Counted from the first letter of the stretch, positions 24,967 to 37,029 are shown. The stretch is DNA of 64,000 nucleotides from Lepeophtheirus salmonis (GCF_016086655.4 NC_052132.2:11162805-11226804); one strand, 5' to 3'. Notes: generated by a model not told the origin, from the letters alone. Translations and numbers: made by a program.

Positions 24967-25877
24967 TCAAGCACCCTCCATCGTCATACGGATCTTCAAT
25001 TCGAACGCACCGACGAAATTAAAATAGTACGAATATCCTCCGCAACCACAGGTTCTCCTACAGTTATATTCTTTGGCTAGGAGTCTCTTAACTTTTAATA
25101 AAACATTCCCTATAGACCTAGCTTTAGGAGTACTTTCTTTATTTTTTGATAACACACCGAATAGAAATATCACTGTAATTGTATTAGCATTATTGTCGCC
25201 CAGACCTCTCAGGTTTAATCTAATAAATGATCTCAGAATATGTAATTGTGGACATTCTGAAAAAAAGCTTGTCTAATAGTGTTAAACAATTTACCACAAT
25301 TTTTACATGGAGTGCTTAAAAACAAGATTCCTGTGGCTATTTGAAACTGAGCTGCAAATTTTCTTGTTTCAGCTATTTGGGAAGTCGAAGACATAATCAT
25401 ATGTACCCAATTATTAGATAGATTTAATTCCCAAATCCTTCCATCACACCTCGACAACACAGAGTCCTCTTCTGAATTAGAAAAATTCCTTTTCAATTCC
25501 CAAAAACAGGCAAATTGTGTAGCTTCGTATGTTTAATGAGAGGAAAAGTAAAAAAGTAAACTTCACGGTACACAAAAATAACAACAAAAAACAGAGTGAT
25601 CACCAATATCATGTATTGTGGGCTGATTTTTTGTGAGTACCTCCCATTCCAAAGACACAGGGTCCCTTAAATTCTTTAAAAATGTTTTCTTTCCATTATT
25701 CTCATGAATAATATCAACGGTCGTTACACAATCGTAAGTGGGAGTCGCTTTCCAAAGAACCCTTTGTGTTGCAGTAAGCGAAGGGGAAAAGTAGCCAATA
25801 TATACATTTATAAGATCAGTTCCAAGTATATTATATTCGTAGTATGGACTTGATGTCATCGCATATCTCCACTCCAT
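24967..25877 (-). pseudogene. LINE ORF2 C-terminal fragment (zinc-knuckle region)
   Basis: This is the 3' end of a non-LTR retrotransposon ORF2 on the minus strand. The first frame (25877 to 25563) reads LWKATPTYDCVTTVDIIHEN and ends in a stop. The second (25496 to 25233) ends with CKNCGKLFNTIRQAFF. In a third frame the line continues SECPQLHILRSFIRLNLRG and then FLFGVLSKNKE to a stop at 24967. CxxC-x(n)-FFxxCPxLH is the pattern of the zinc-binding region following many LINE reverse transcriptases, and the joining frameshift falls inside it. No reverse transcriptase core is seen upstream, so the copy is 5'-truncated. It could belong to the family at 48700-50790, which lacks exactly this end. 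Confidence 0.65.
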
Positions 25878-26099
25878 GTTAGGAATCTTTTTAATATATC
25901 AACCCAAAAATTTCAAAAAATTTTGTGATTAAGTACACATAAGATTTGAGCCCACCACTCAATCGATTTCTTGGTCTCTTATACTTATACATAATTATTT
26001 GTAAATAAAAAAATATTGATATAAATTTCAAAAATTGGAAGTGTTTTACTTTATACAAAACATTTCAGGTTTGATAAATGTTAATTTAATTTCTAAAGT

Positions 26100-26478
26100 C
26101 TTTATTATATATGTTCAAAGTAAAACGCCATGACACTGTGAGAGCTCAGGGTCAAAAGTCAAACAAAAACGTAATAATAAAAAAAACTGACCTACGAATT
26201 ATTTTTTATTTTTTTCGAACGAAAATTAGATTTGAAATATATTGAAATATCATTTTTTTGTTAAATCTTCCTTTAATTGGTCGGATAAAGTTGCACTGAA
26301 TAAGTATAAATAAACATTTTAGTTTTACATTAACTGCATCTGACCTAGGAAATTTTAGAAGTCCATACATATAAAATAAATTTCCTTCTACAGGAACAAA
26401 CTGGGTTCAATCCTACACATATTGAGTTCAATAGAATAATTTCTCCCAAACGCGTTATTCATTAAACTACGTCGTTTC
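26100..26478 (-). repeat. tRNA-derived SINE, copy 1
   Basis: On the minus strand the 5' end reads ACGTAGTTTAATGAATAACG, with an A-box-like TAGTTTAATGA at 26459-26469. A B-box-like GGATTGAACCC begins about 46 bp further in, at 26403-26413. The same two boxes at the same spacing occur at 57527-57593. The body after the B-box is also shared (TTGCACTGAATAAGTATAAA against TTGCACTTATTAAGTATGAG on the plus strand), ending near a GGGTCAAAAGTC/TTTTGACCC block. RNA polymerase III transcription is inferred from the boxes. Confidence 0.6.
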
Positions 26479-27344
26479 AATTTTTTTGCAAATTTTATCT
26501 TGCCTCATACCAAAAATTAGGATAAAGAGTATGTTTTCGCCTCGGTTTCATAGTACTAAATATTACAGAAAAGTTACAAATCGGAGTTTAGTGATACCGA
26601 GGTAGCATTAAACGTTAAAAATACATATTAGACATAACTTTACCACAAATTGAGATATATAAATCAATTTGATTCTAGGCTGAAGTTTTACACTCATCCA
26701 AGTTTCCATTCCAAATTTTTATTGTTTTTGTTACATAAAAATAAATGTTGTCAAAACTTTCCCTGGGTTCTTTACATCAAAATTGAAAAATAATGAAAGG
26801 TTTAGTATGTTTTTCACTACAATTTTGAAGATTTTTTAATATCTAAAAATACAAAATTGTAAAAGTTCATTCTTATGATATGATTTTGTCTTTAAATAGG
26901 AATTGTTAACTTTTCAATAGAGAATAACTTTTAAAATCATTATATAACTTAATCTTTAATTTCTTTTTTTTTAATTCTTGTGCAGTTATTTTTTTTTTTT
27001 TGTATAATTTAATAGAAACATAATTTTATAATAGTTATATGATTCTGTAAATTCACAAAATGGGATATTTACAATTTGGTATTTCAATAGTATTAAATAT
27101 TTTTGAATGGATATATTTATTAGTAGTGTTATTGTTTTATTCAGCTCAAAATATATATCTAAAACTTTTCAATTAAAGGGTGCATAAATACTTGCGCACA
27201 TATATATTTTTGCAATTTGCTTTTTTATTCCATCTATAATTTAGTATATTTATATTAATGAGCTTAAAAATATATTTCGTTACGTCTCTCATTACATCAC
27301 ATTTTTCTTAATAAATTTGAGTATAAAATATTTATATTTCTTAC
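26479..27344 (-). other. probable intron 3' of the receptor exon
   Basis: AT-rich sequence following the GTAAGA donor of the exon at 27345-27556. No second receptor exon (TM3 with a DRY-like motif) was found here or further along the minus strand in this window. Confidence 0.4.
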
Positions 27345-27556
27345 CATGATGATAAATTCCGAAGACTAAACATGAAGAAAACGAAAATTAGGAATAGATT
27401 GTCAAAAGTAGCTAGTCCAATAAGTATATCAGCCAGCGATTTTTTCAGTTTCACTGCTCGATGATTCAGTACAAGAACAGTCAGGAAGTTTCCAAGGAGT
27501 CCTATTACAGAGATAGAGGGGACAATATAGCCCTCAACCACAATAGATAATGTCAT
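27345..27556 (-). CDS. GPCR exon (TM1-TM2), FMRFamide-receptor-like
   Basis: This 70-codon minus-strand exon encodes the start of a class A seven-transmembrane receptor in the plasma membrane. After about ten residues, a first hydrophobic helix carries the hallmark GN (GLLGNFLTVLVL). An Arg/Lys-containing loop and a second helix with LIGLATFDNLFL follow, where LxxxD is the TM2 signature. Spacing and the short N-terminus recall arthropod FMRFamide-type neuropeptide receptors; that subfamily call is inference. The exon ends ...CATCATG with the donor GTAAGA at 27344, a good arthropod splice site. An in-frame TAA lies four codons upstream of the ATG, so 27556 is the likely start unless an unseen acceptor exists. 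No disabling mutation is visible in this exon. Confidence 0.75.
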
Positions 27557-28074
27557 TTTCTCAATTATATTTTTTGTATTAATTGATGGATATATTTTTC
27601 AAATAAAATGTCTTTAATTCAAGGAGTGCTCTTCCTTCATGAGCGTCTCTTTTAAAACTAAACTATTTAGATATAAAATATGAATGGTATCTTATAAAAA
27701 AAGGAAAAAAAAATGCGCGAAATAACAGGTTACCGGCTTTTTATTTAATTTTTTTCGGCGTAATAGTGAAATAGCGTGATATCAAGTTTCTTTCTTTTCG
27801 ACGCTTTCCACACAAAAAAAGGAAAAGCTATATTTTTTTCAATTCAAAGAATTCTTCTCATATACTCTTATACGTAGAGGATTTCTCTTCTCTCCACAGC
27901 ACATACAGAGTACTCTATGCTACTATGAAACGAAAAAATTGCACTTCTTTATGATTTTGCAATGAATGAAAGCGCAAAGAAACTCACTTTCTTTCGAATC
28001 CTTCACTTTCAATATATATTGATGATTTTTTTTTTGTATTGAAACCTCCGTATTTAAACATCCTTTTAATAAAG
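27557..28074 (-). other. upstream region of the receptor exon
   Basis: Holds a less AT-rich stretch at about 27850-28010, upstream of the receptor start on the minus strand. This is the obvious place for its 5' UTR or promoter, but no TATA or initiator motif is distinctive enough to call. Confidence 0.3.
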
Positions 28075-28690
28075 CTTTTAGTGAACTGAGTAAAAAATAA
28101 ACCTTTGAAATTTTTTATAATTATATTCATCTAAATATTGTATCATTTTTGTTAACTATTTTGCAATCATAAATATTCATTGAGATGCTTTAAATATTTT
28201 TGCTTATTTTAAAATGATCTTAACAACATGATTTTAGGGTTTCAACAAGATATAATTTTTTTTCATATAGCAGCAACATTAAATAGTTATTTTTGATAAA
28301 AAATATTTATAAAATCTTAACTAATTTATGCAATTTTCGTAATCAAATTAGTAGTCATCAGTGTTTGATTAAATTGCTTGTATTTTACAAAATAATACCT
28401 ATAATATTATATATTTTTAGTTACCGATGTACACCACAGTCCTCACATGGAAAAGAATAAGAATCTAGGAAATCCAAGCGTAAAACAAAGGAACAGCTTA
28501 TTTGGGAGACAGTTGATTAAATTGACTAAACCTCGATAAAAATTGCTAATTATAGGAATAAACTCGTAAGAAGGGATTGTCAAGATAATGCATTTAATCT
28601 GATCTCATATTTCAAGAGCCTAGTCTAAAGTATTAGCAATAAAGTGTTGACTCAAAGGAATAAAAAGTATTTTTACCGCTCTAATTTTAG
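28075..28690 (+). repeat. dispersed repeat R3, longest copy
   Basis: The 5' 350 bp align with 8985-9345 and 13375-13600. The 3' 165 bp (AAACCTCGATAAAAA, TTTCAAGAGCC, GGAATAAAAAGTATTTTT) align with 14290-14460. A short piece (GGTTTCAACAAGATATAATT) recurs at 60665-60685. There is no coding content, so it is probably a non-autonomous element. Confidence 0.45.
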
Positions 28691-29439
28691 ATAATTTTGG
28701 CAAAAATATGCATTTAAGTATGAAAAATTTAATTTTTATATAAAAAAATTTAAAACTCTTATGAAAATGCAATAAGTAAAGTCATAAACGGTAATTACGT
28801 CCTATACCCAAAAAATGTGCTACAGCTTAGAAAATAATTATGCCTTCTTTTCGTTTGAACAAGGAATGAAAGACATCTGGACTTCAAAAAAACATACATG
28901 TGTATTATTTTAACAGATAATAACATATTTATATAACGTATAAAAATCTAAGCGCCGATGAAACAATGTTTTAATATTAATGGAACTGTTTCATATTGAT
29001 ACAACAATAAACTAACCCTTGTAGAAGAATTTTTTTATATTTCACATGATGAATTAAAAAAATATATACATTTGGATTTCATAAAATATTTTTTTTAACA
29101 ATTTGAACATTTTAAGAACCAAATACAGATAAGCTTATTAATTGATATAAGTTGAATATGTTTTTAATTTTAAGCATTATCATTATTCTGACCTCAAAAT
29201 TTTTTTTACTCTTCTCCCATTTTCTAACATTTTTGTCCGTTAAAAGATTTTCGTCTTTCAAAAAAATTATTCGCAGAAGCCAATCCTAGTTCAAAGTAAT
29301 ACAAATAAATTTTGTGTTAGAAAATAAAATAAAAAAAGACAGGCGCTCCATAAATTAAAAAAATCAAATTACCTTGATTTTATATTGTATCTAAAATATT
29401 TGTTGAAGCTGAGAGGTTTAGTTAAGAAAAAACCATTCA
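28691..29439. other. unassigned AT-rich sequence
   Basis: Nothing recognisable. Confidence 0.5.
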
Positions 29440-29600
29440 AAAAGAAAATAAATGAACTTATTTTCTTCTTCCCTTTTCCCTCTTCAGAGCTTATTTTAGC
29501 TGATTTTTTGAAATGTCATTACTTTTAAGCTATTCTCCACAAAAAAAATATTCAAATTGTCAGGCCTACTATGTTGATTTTTTTTAATGCCCAAAATACA
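29440..29600 (+). repeat. dispersed repeat R1, 3' half
   Basis: Pyrimidine-rich CTTCTTCCCTTTTCCCTC, then GCTTATTTTAGCTGATTT, TTCAAATTGTCAGGCCTACT and AATGCCCAAAATACA, in the order seen in other plus-strand copies. Confidence 0.55.
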
Positions 29601-30189
29601 GACACTTTTAGGCATGTTATACATGGTTCGAACTAGTATTTAATTACATTTATAATTTTTGAGTTTGTGTATTGATTATTGAGTGAAGTTAATTTCAATT
29701 TTTTGAGCATTGAGTCAAATCAAGTCCGAGTAAACTGATAAATGTAATTTTAAAAATTTAGTCAATTAAAGTAAGCAATTTTTCAAAATATGGAGCTACA
29801 TAATAGAAAATTAATATCTTTGAAATGAAGGTATGCAATAACTACAATAAAGCATAAATAAAAACGAATTCATTCATTTAATTTATCATCGTTTCAACTG
29901 CACCAAAAAGCAAAAAACCAGGCACCAATTACGGTTTAAAAGAAAATAACTCCTCCCAAAAGCATAGAACAAAATTTATTAATAAACATAATAAAAATGT
30001 AAAACAAAAACTGGAGATGAGATTAAACGAATATCCAATATTTCGAGTCTTGATCAATGGAGTACAAATTTAGTGTAGTTTTTCAACAATATTTTGGCGA
30101 AATCTAGTAATGATCGAATCTAAGACTTGATAAAAACATTTTTTTTGTAACTGAAATGTAATCAGTAGATATGTAAATATACATTAGTG
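29601..30189. other. unassigned AT-rich sequence
   Basis: Nothing recognisable. Confidence 0.5.
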
Positions 30190-30380
30190 TAACTATATAT
30201 AATGGTCTAGATCATATATGAGCGGAAAAAAGTCTCGGGCTTCGCACGTAAATGGCACTATTTTCTATCAATTCACTTCTTATCATATAGTACCAACTTT
30301 CAAATGATGGTTGTCAAAATTTCATCACTATCCGTTTTTTAGTTTATAAGTTATTGTGTTGAGTGTTTTATTTTATACTG
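30190..30380 (-). repeat. mariner-like non-coding segment, copy 2
   Basis: The reverse complement of 30270-30370 matches 15585-15660 (ATGAAATTTTGACAACC against ATGAAATTTTGATAGCT). It lies directly beyond the C-terminus of the transposase fragment at 30410-30579, so it is probably that element's non-coding end. Confidence 0.4.
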
Positions 30381-30409
30381 ATTCTTGATAGAAAAAAATA
30401 CCATTTTAC

Positions 30410-30579
30410 CATGGAACCAGCTGCGGATGTAGTCCACTGTCATGGCATACCAGTGCTGGCTGACAATGGTTTTGAGGGCCATGATGTTTGGAGGACAGGC
30501 ACTGCAGGCCTTACCCTTCACATCCACCCAAATGATGTAGTCAAGGGCATTGGCATCAGGGCTGTAGGGTAGCCAAAAG
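30410..30579 (-). pseudogene. Tc1/mariner-like transposase, C-terminal fragment
   Basis: The minus strand reads FWLPYSPDANALDYIIWVDV, then PPNIMALKTIVSQHWYAM and DYIRSWFH. The SPDxNxLDY block carries the third catalytic Asp of the D,D,D triad, and the NI-ALK block matches the same region at 46118-46150. It is uninterrupted for about 55 codons, but nothing N-terminal is preserved. The plus-strand open frame here is only its complement. Confidence 0.8.
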
Positions 30580-32797
30580 TGTCAAAAAGAGTTCAAAAGA
30601 ACTTAAAAGACTCTTGGAACGGAAGAGATGGTTTTTTTATATCATTTGTGTCAAAATGATGGGTGTATTCACTTCCAAACATCTAAAAAAGAAAATATAA
30701 GAAAATCTTCGTATTTGATTAATTATAAACGCTTGTGCAACTATGTTTGTCTATCTTCATTTCTCCTCTTGAAGGAATAGGGTAAAAATGACGTAGAGTT
30801 TCCTCTTTTTGGACGAATCACTTCTTTAATTTTACCTCATGTGGGAATAAAAACTTTGCTTGATTATTCAAGATTTATAATATTCCATAGTATTGTATAT
30901 ACATAAGTTTGCAACTAGTCTATCATTCGAGTTATAACTTTAGAGTTCGAATAATTTAATAAATATATTTTTTTTAAAGTTCCTTGAATTAAATTAATGT
31001 TGAATTTTGTCTAGTTTGAGTTTTTGAGCATGGAGTCAAGACAAGTTCAAGTAAATTGATACAATCTAAGTTCAACAATTTGTCACTTTTCACTACCTCA
31101 GTAAAACAGTCACTTATTCATCAAATAATTTAAGTAACTTTCTAAAATATTTAGTTGCACTGTAGGAAATTTTGAGTTCACGCACAAATGAGTACAAAAA
31201 TAAATTATACTTTCCTTATGATATAATTCATGCAAATCATACATGTTCAGACAAATATTTATTATTTATTAAGATTTTTATTTCATTCTGATATTTATTA
31301 TTTCCTTTTTGCCACAGAAGATTATTTCGCATACAAAATGCAATTTATTTATTCTTTTTTTATTTGTTGCTTGCCAATTCCCATTATTTCAAAAGTAATT
31401 ATTATGAGTAATTGAAGGACAATATACTTTTATTATTCATTCTAATAGTGCAAATAAAAAATTTCATAAAAATGTATGCCAAAATTAAATATTTAATTAT
31501 TTTGACCTTGTTTTTACTCTTACTTTTGAATGAGGCCTATCAACACAAAAGTAACCGAAATTGGTTTTTTCTAAATTACATTAATATTTTCTGATATATT
31601 TGATTATTACCAAATTATTTTCATTAACTTTTTTAGATCCCCTTCAAATTGCTTTAAAGTTGAATATCACAGTAAAAGAAAAGAAAATTGATATATTTCA
31701 TTTATTGGAATCAAAATAATCTTCTTTAAAAAATAATCATTTCACCCAAAAGATAAATTTGTTGATTATCTTATATCATCCTATAAATTAGAAAAATATA
31801 CGTAATATTGCCTTAAAGATGTCTATGACATATTGGGCTGTAAGTATTTTAGACTATATCGAAATGAACAAAAGTTGGGTTTCTTGTATTGCCGGATATT
31901 TTTTTAATTTGCATTTTATTCCTTTAAACGCCCAAAAAAATGGTTCTTCATTGACGTATTTTGATTTGGAAATATGTTAGATGTCAAAAAAAATGAAATT
32001 TTGGTGTTTTCAAATTAAAATTATCGGTTTGAATCCAGTTCAAATCTTTTTTGAACAAGTATTATAAATAAAACACAAAGTTTGAAATAATATATTTACA
32101 ATTTTTCTCTAATTTACCTCATGGTATAAGTATTTTAGTTTTAAACAGTCTGCAAAAAAATTAACATACTTTTTTGGGGTACCGTGTTTCACACGCATTT
32201 ATTTTGACGTTTTTCTAAATTTTTACTAATCAAATCTTGTTTATTGATATCAAGTGTCTGATATATTCTTATCAAATATGCTCTGTCGTTAATTTATGCA
32301 AAATAAGCAAACGATTTAAATAATTTATAAACTTGGAAAACGAAAACTTTTTTTTGTCTCTTAAAAATACAACCTTTTATTTAATATTCCTTAATTTCTA
32401 GTGTTGATTGGTTTTTTAAAGCATCATTTTTTTTATATTCTATAAGTTGGATATTTTTATTTATTTTGAATAATTTTTTTGTTTTTCAATAACATTTGCA
32501 AAAAAGAAACTATAAATCAATAGTTAGTTCTTTTTTTTTTTTCATAAATAGGGAAAATTTTACGTAATTCTCACATTGCTCTGATATCGTCATAACTTTG
32601 TGTGTGGCATTGTATTTAGTAAGTCGAAGCGTTGTAGAGACAAAACTAATCAGTTGACTTCCTTCAGATAAAAATGCATAAATGAACAAAGTTGGGATCA
32701 AAAACATGTAATAGCATTTAATTATGATTTTGTTCCCGTTATCTTATATTACAAGGTTTCATTACGAAACCAAACGACAATTGAAAGAAAAATAAAC
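30580..32797. other. unassigned AT-rich sequence
   Basis: No gene is recognised. Hydrophobic AT-driven frames at 31230-31594 are probably chance. Confidence 0.5.
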
Positions 32798-33052
32798 ATG
32801 TTTGGTTTTTATCTCATTTCTCAAAATGAAAATTTGTTAGAAAAATATCAAAAGAGAAAAAGCGTTTGGGATCTTTTCTGCGCAGGTGTTAGTACCAAAA
32901 AGGCTTCAAACGCCGTTGGTGTCTCCATTTGGAAGCATCTACAGCATCCAGATGTCCATTATAGCCTCCTAAAGCACAGAAACCCCCAAAATTTATCCAG
33001 TAACAAAGTGTTTAACTTCTGCTTTGTAAAGGATACAAATTTGACCGATTAA
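32798..33052 (+). pseudogene. Tc1/mariner-like transposase, N-terminal HTH fragment
   Basis: The 84-codon frame contains KRKSVWDLFCAGVSTKKASN followed by AVGVS. That is the first helix-turn-helix of a Tc1/mariner DNA-binding domain (hydrophobic helix, AGxS, KKxS, VGVS). The remainder, HPDVHYSLLKHRNPQ, is not recognisable. No catalytic part follows within 500 bp, so it is a solo remnant. Confidence 0.6.
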
Positions 33053-33559
33053 CCTCTTTATTAAGAATAGAGAAATGATTAAGTTTTAATGTTTTAACAA
33101 AGACTTCATAATATATATTTTTTTAGAATGACAGAACACTAATTTTTTTTTTTTTTTTTTTGGAACAGACAATCATTAAATTGTGATAAAATTTTTAAAT
33201 AGACAAAATAAGTCATTTAAAAATTTTGATTGCAAGTTGCCAAAAAATATTTGATTTTTTTTTTCAATAAATCTCCCTTGATTGATTCAGAACAAACTTA
33301 TTATACGAAACTGTGAATTTAAGCGAAAAAAGTTCTTTAAAAAGTTCTACGACATATTTTGCTAGTGAACAAAAAATCAAGCCTGAATCATTTTTCTCAG
33401 AATTAAGTTTACATTAATCTGTATTCTTCCACTAATTATCGTCCTTTTCTATCTACAAAGAATTTTTTGTAAACTTTTGGTATATAACAAATTGCACTCA
33501 TAAACTATATGAAATTGATTGTCACAAAAAGAATGAAAAATTGATAGATATTATTTAAA
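33053..33559. other. unassigned AT-rich sequence
   Basis: Nothing recognisable beyond T-runs near 33144 and 33260. Confidence 0.5.
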
Positions 33560-33690
33560 AGGAAGTCAGTTGGGCCAATATTTCCAAAGGTGTTTTGCTA
33601 TAGAAAAAAATCTTGGGCATCTACACTCAAAAAAATAATAATGTCTTTAATCGACTCAAATATGTCTATGAGCAATGATGAAAATACAGT
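33560..33690 (+). repeat. dispersed repeat R4, copy 2
   Basis: Shares TTGGGCCAATATTT and CGACTCAAATATGTCTATGA with the copies near 470-600 and 58455-58545, the first block with the 470-600 copy only. Confidence 0.4.
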
Positions 33691-33694
33691 GTAG

Positions 33695-33985
33695 AATGGG
33701 CATGTAGAAAAAAAGAAGCCGAAAATCAACATGGTAACACTGAGAGAAAGAATAATGCTCACGACGTTTTATTAGATCAGCTACAATCAGCGGTTACAAG
33801 AGAGGAAGGAGAAAAGGATGGTATAAAAAAGGACATTGGCTAGAATTATTCCGTTGTCGATCTCCAATTCTACTCTGAGTCCAACAAGGACTTACAATTA
33901 TGACTCCACAACAAATCCTCAGGGTTACACTCCGTCTTTTATGAGCACAGACGAATGTTCGACCTGGTTTTTAATATAATTGCAT
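33695..33985 (-). repeat. dispersed repeat R1, best-preserved copy
   Basis: A full minus-strand copy: GGGCATGTAGAAAAAAAGAA, GCCGAAAATCAACATGGTAA, GACGTTTTATTAGATCAGCT, ACAATCAGCGGTTACAAGAG, CGATCTCCAATTCTACTCTG, AGTCCAACAAGGACTTACAA, CACAACAAATCCTCAGGGTT and GAGCACAGACGAATGTTCGA. The flank continues AGGAAAGGATGTTC, as at 9700. Its completeness makes it the best reference for the family. Confidence 0.8.
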
Positions 33986-35166
33986 CTATTTAGGAAAGGA
34001 TGTTCACTCCTTTTTTTTGTCATATTATTTACAACTATACCTATATTGTGTATTTAATAAAGGATATGTGGAATGTCAACATAAAAACACTCTTGAACAA
34101 AAATAAAGGAAAGGACATCATTCTAAATATAATTTTACTTAAATTCAGTATAACTACATATAACCCAATATTAGATATGTATATTTGAGTTCATTATAGG
34201 CCTTGTAGTCAAATTTATGAGATAAGTGAAGATGCCACAGTATTTTAACTATAGTCTATAATCTTTATTTGATTTAAAAGACATATATTGAGTCTAATAT
34301 GGCCTCTTTTAACATTAATATGTATATATTAATCTGACGATTTATTTTGGTTACTTTAAGTACAATTTGAGATTTGAGGTTAATAAGAAAAATTTATTGA
34401 TATAAGTTGACTATTATTTTTATAAGAGCACAAATGTAATTCACACTCAATTTTGAAAAAAAATAGGCTAGCTGGCTTCTGTGTTCAAGGGCGAAATATT
34501 TCATAGGCATCCCTAAAATAGGAAAAATGATTGAAATAATATTTTCTTAGAAGGAGATCAAACATGAAAAAGAATTAATGATTTATTCATAAGTATGTAT
34601 ATCATGAGTGATAGTCGGTTCATGTCTGGAAATACTTTTTATATAACTTAAATTATAGATATACATATGCAGTGATTTATTATTAATGCATATATTTTCA
34701 TTCAATACAGCTTATCAAAGGTATAATTATCCGTGATTCCTTTGTATATAAATTTCAAAATTATGATGTATGCTATTACGTAGTGTTATGTCCGTCCTTA
34801 TTTATTCGGTTTAGTCCGGTATAAGGCCCGGTTATTTCAGTCCTTGGAGACTGTCTGTACCAGAACTGATTAAAAAACAAAATTATTATTATTAATGGAT
34901 TCTATTTCCATCAATGTTTATCTCCTTGGCAATCAAAACAAGCCGATATACTATTAACATTTTCAGCCATCTGATTATTTTTTACTTGTTTGAAGAAAAA
35001 CTGTAAAATATACTTTATTTTATTTTTTGTTGGTGTCCACCTTTGGTGACTGCTCAAACAATCACAAAACTTTAAAAAAAGTTTTTCTTTGTATGAATTC
35101 TTGTTTTTCTAACACTATCTAGTAAGTATAGTTAATAAAATGATACAAAAAAATTATAACATAATT
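33986..35166. other. unassigned AT-rich sequence
   Basis: AATTCACACTCAATTTTGA near 34438 recurs in similar form near 61722 and, inverted, near 58257. It may mark the end of another small element. No gene. Confidence 0.4.
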
Positions 35167-36450
35167 ATTAGATTGGGAAAAAAGTAATTTTGTATTTCCC
35201 GCCCTTTTTTTTGACTGAGTATATCTTGTTCAATATTAGTCACATCGGATCATAGGATAAGGTGTTAAAAAAGTGTGAATATATACTACGATACTGATTT
35301 GTCAGTATAGCGATTGGTTCAGTCTTTAATTATAGTGTATCGGTTATCCATTAATGCCCCAATGTGCCGAATTAGGTACATTTGGAAAATTACTTATAAG
35401 TCAAATTAATATGGATATATCTTTTAAAAACTTATCATACCAGTTAAGCACACGTTTACAACAGCACTGATACTATGTATTGCGCAAAAATACGCATGGT
35501 ATTTTAGTTACTTCTAAAAATTAAAAGATGTGGATGTATTTTGATTGTTCTTCATCCCCTCTAACAATTTGGTGCTATAAATCCCACGAGTTATGTGGTC
35601 ATGTAATCATTATTTTAAGTATTATTGACTAATAAATACATATTATGACATTTTGCATTTGTATGCCCAATGTGACATATTTGACCATATTATTTTACAT
35701 GTCTGTGTGCCTGATGTACCAAATTTGGGACACATAAATTAAATACAGGCTTATTTTAAAATATTTTATTTTTATACTAAATATGTGTTAGTTAACGGTA
35801 TATACTTCATGTATGCGAGAAAAATTTAAAAATCTAATTCAAACATAATTTGGGTCGGAGAGAGCCATGGATGTCTCAAAGGAAAAAAATCCCCATATTG
35901 TACAAATTTACTACTTGAAAGGGAAAAACGCGTCGAAGGCGATCATGAAAATTTACGATGTATACGAGGCCAATACTCCTTGGTTCATGTTTCGCAACAG
36001 TTCTGCCATCTACTATGAACAATTTGTCTTTTTGAAGCTGACAATGTGGGCAGCATTGGGGAATAGGAGACATCATCGAGACAACGTTGGGCCGCACACA
36101 TTTTTGATGACGCGCCAAAAGCTCCAGGAGCTCCTATGGAATTTTCTTTTGCATCTATCTTACAGTTCGGACCTGGCATCAAATGACTAAACCTTTTCCT
36201 GTATATGTCCAATACGGTTCAGACTACAAATTTGGCATCAATGGAGGCATTCGAAAATTGATTGTGTCATTTTTACCCAATGGGGACAAGGGATTCAACG
36301 AAAAGGCTATTATCAAGTTAAATTCTTGTTTGAAACAAGTTATCGATCAGAACAAGGCATATTTTGATGAAATCGGATGATTATATCACTTCTTATATAA
36401 TATTTAAATAGAAAGGAAAAAATAAGAAATTACTTCTTCCACAACTTATT
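35167..36450 (+). mobile_element. mariner element with terminal inverted repeats
   Basis: The left end ATTAGATTGGGAAAAAAGTA and the right end (reverse complement AATAAGTTGTGGAAGAAGTA) match at 18 of 24 positions counted from the outside, and both sit in TTA/TAA contexts as mariner TA target sites do. The left end resembles the TTAGGTTGGTGCAAAAGTAA end of irritans-type mariners. Total length of about 1.28 kb is typical. The gene begins 700 bp in rather than about 170 bp in, and has lost its middle, so an insertion and an internal deletion roughly cancel out. Confidence 0.75.
35867..36376 (+). pseudogene. mariner (irritans-like) transposase, internally deleted
   Basis: A mariner transposase would bind the element ends and cut them. 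The N-terminus MDVSKEKNPHIVQIYYLKGK with NASKAIM is the first helix-turn-helix. It jumps directly to NVGPHTFLMTRQKLQELLWN and LSYSSDLASND, the segment around the second and third catalytic aspartates. The second Asp of the usual DN-x-PH motif survives (RDNVGPH), and the third region is SND followed by a stop. Then, frame-shifted, LFLYMSNTVQTTNLASMEAF and finally VIDQNKAYFDEIG, the usual C-terminus, follow. About 130 residues including the first catalytic Asp are missing. Confidence 0.8.
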
Positions 36451-37029
36451 AATATAATTTTTCAACTGTATAACTGTAATTAAATACAATTTATTTTTGG
36501 GGTTGCTTTTTACCCAGTTCACTTACTGTGTTTTATTAAAAGTATTAAGGGAGGGTTAAGAGGATTTTTGTTCTAGTTAAAAATTCGGAGCCTATGTCGT
36601 CAGCAGGATATAAGCTTTAAATATATGTTTCAATACAAATTTAGAATAGTACAATTTTAAATGTTGTAGTAATCCAGTACAACTGTAGCATCGGACTACA
36701 GTACAACATAAATATTAATGTTTCTCAACCCCTTAAATTTTTGAAAATTAGGTGTACTTACTTTTTTGTATTTAGTAGATAAATACCTATACAAACATTG
36801 GATTGTGATATGTGGCTCATATTTTTGAAATTGGGATGATAAAATGCATCTAAGATTGTCCATTTTTAAACCCCACATTCTTTATCCTTAAAGTGTAAAA
36901 TATTGCTACCGGGTTTTTCTTATGGAGAATATAATTAATGCATTAAAAAAGTATTTTCTCCCTAAGCCATGCACTCTTTTTACAAATCGTTTAAGGAATG
37001 ATAAATTAAATTTTGTATATATTCTATGA
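36451..37029. other. unassigned AT-rich sequence
   Basis: No gene. It may contain worn outer flank of the fold-back structure that follows. Confidence 0.4.

Noticed and set aside
30363..30572. Plus-strand 69-codon frame rich in His and Gly
   Set aside because: It is the complement of the transposase segment SPDANALDY on the minus strand.
31230..31594. Two hydrophobic frames resembling membrane proteins
   Set aside because: Phe, Ile, Leu and Tyr richness follows directly from T-rich DNA, and no family signature is present.
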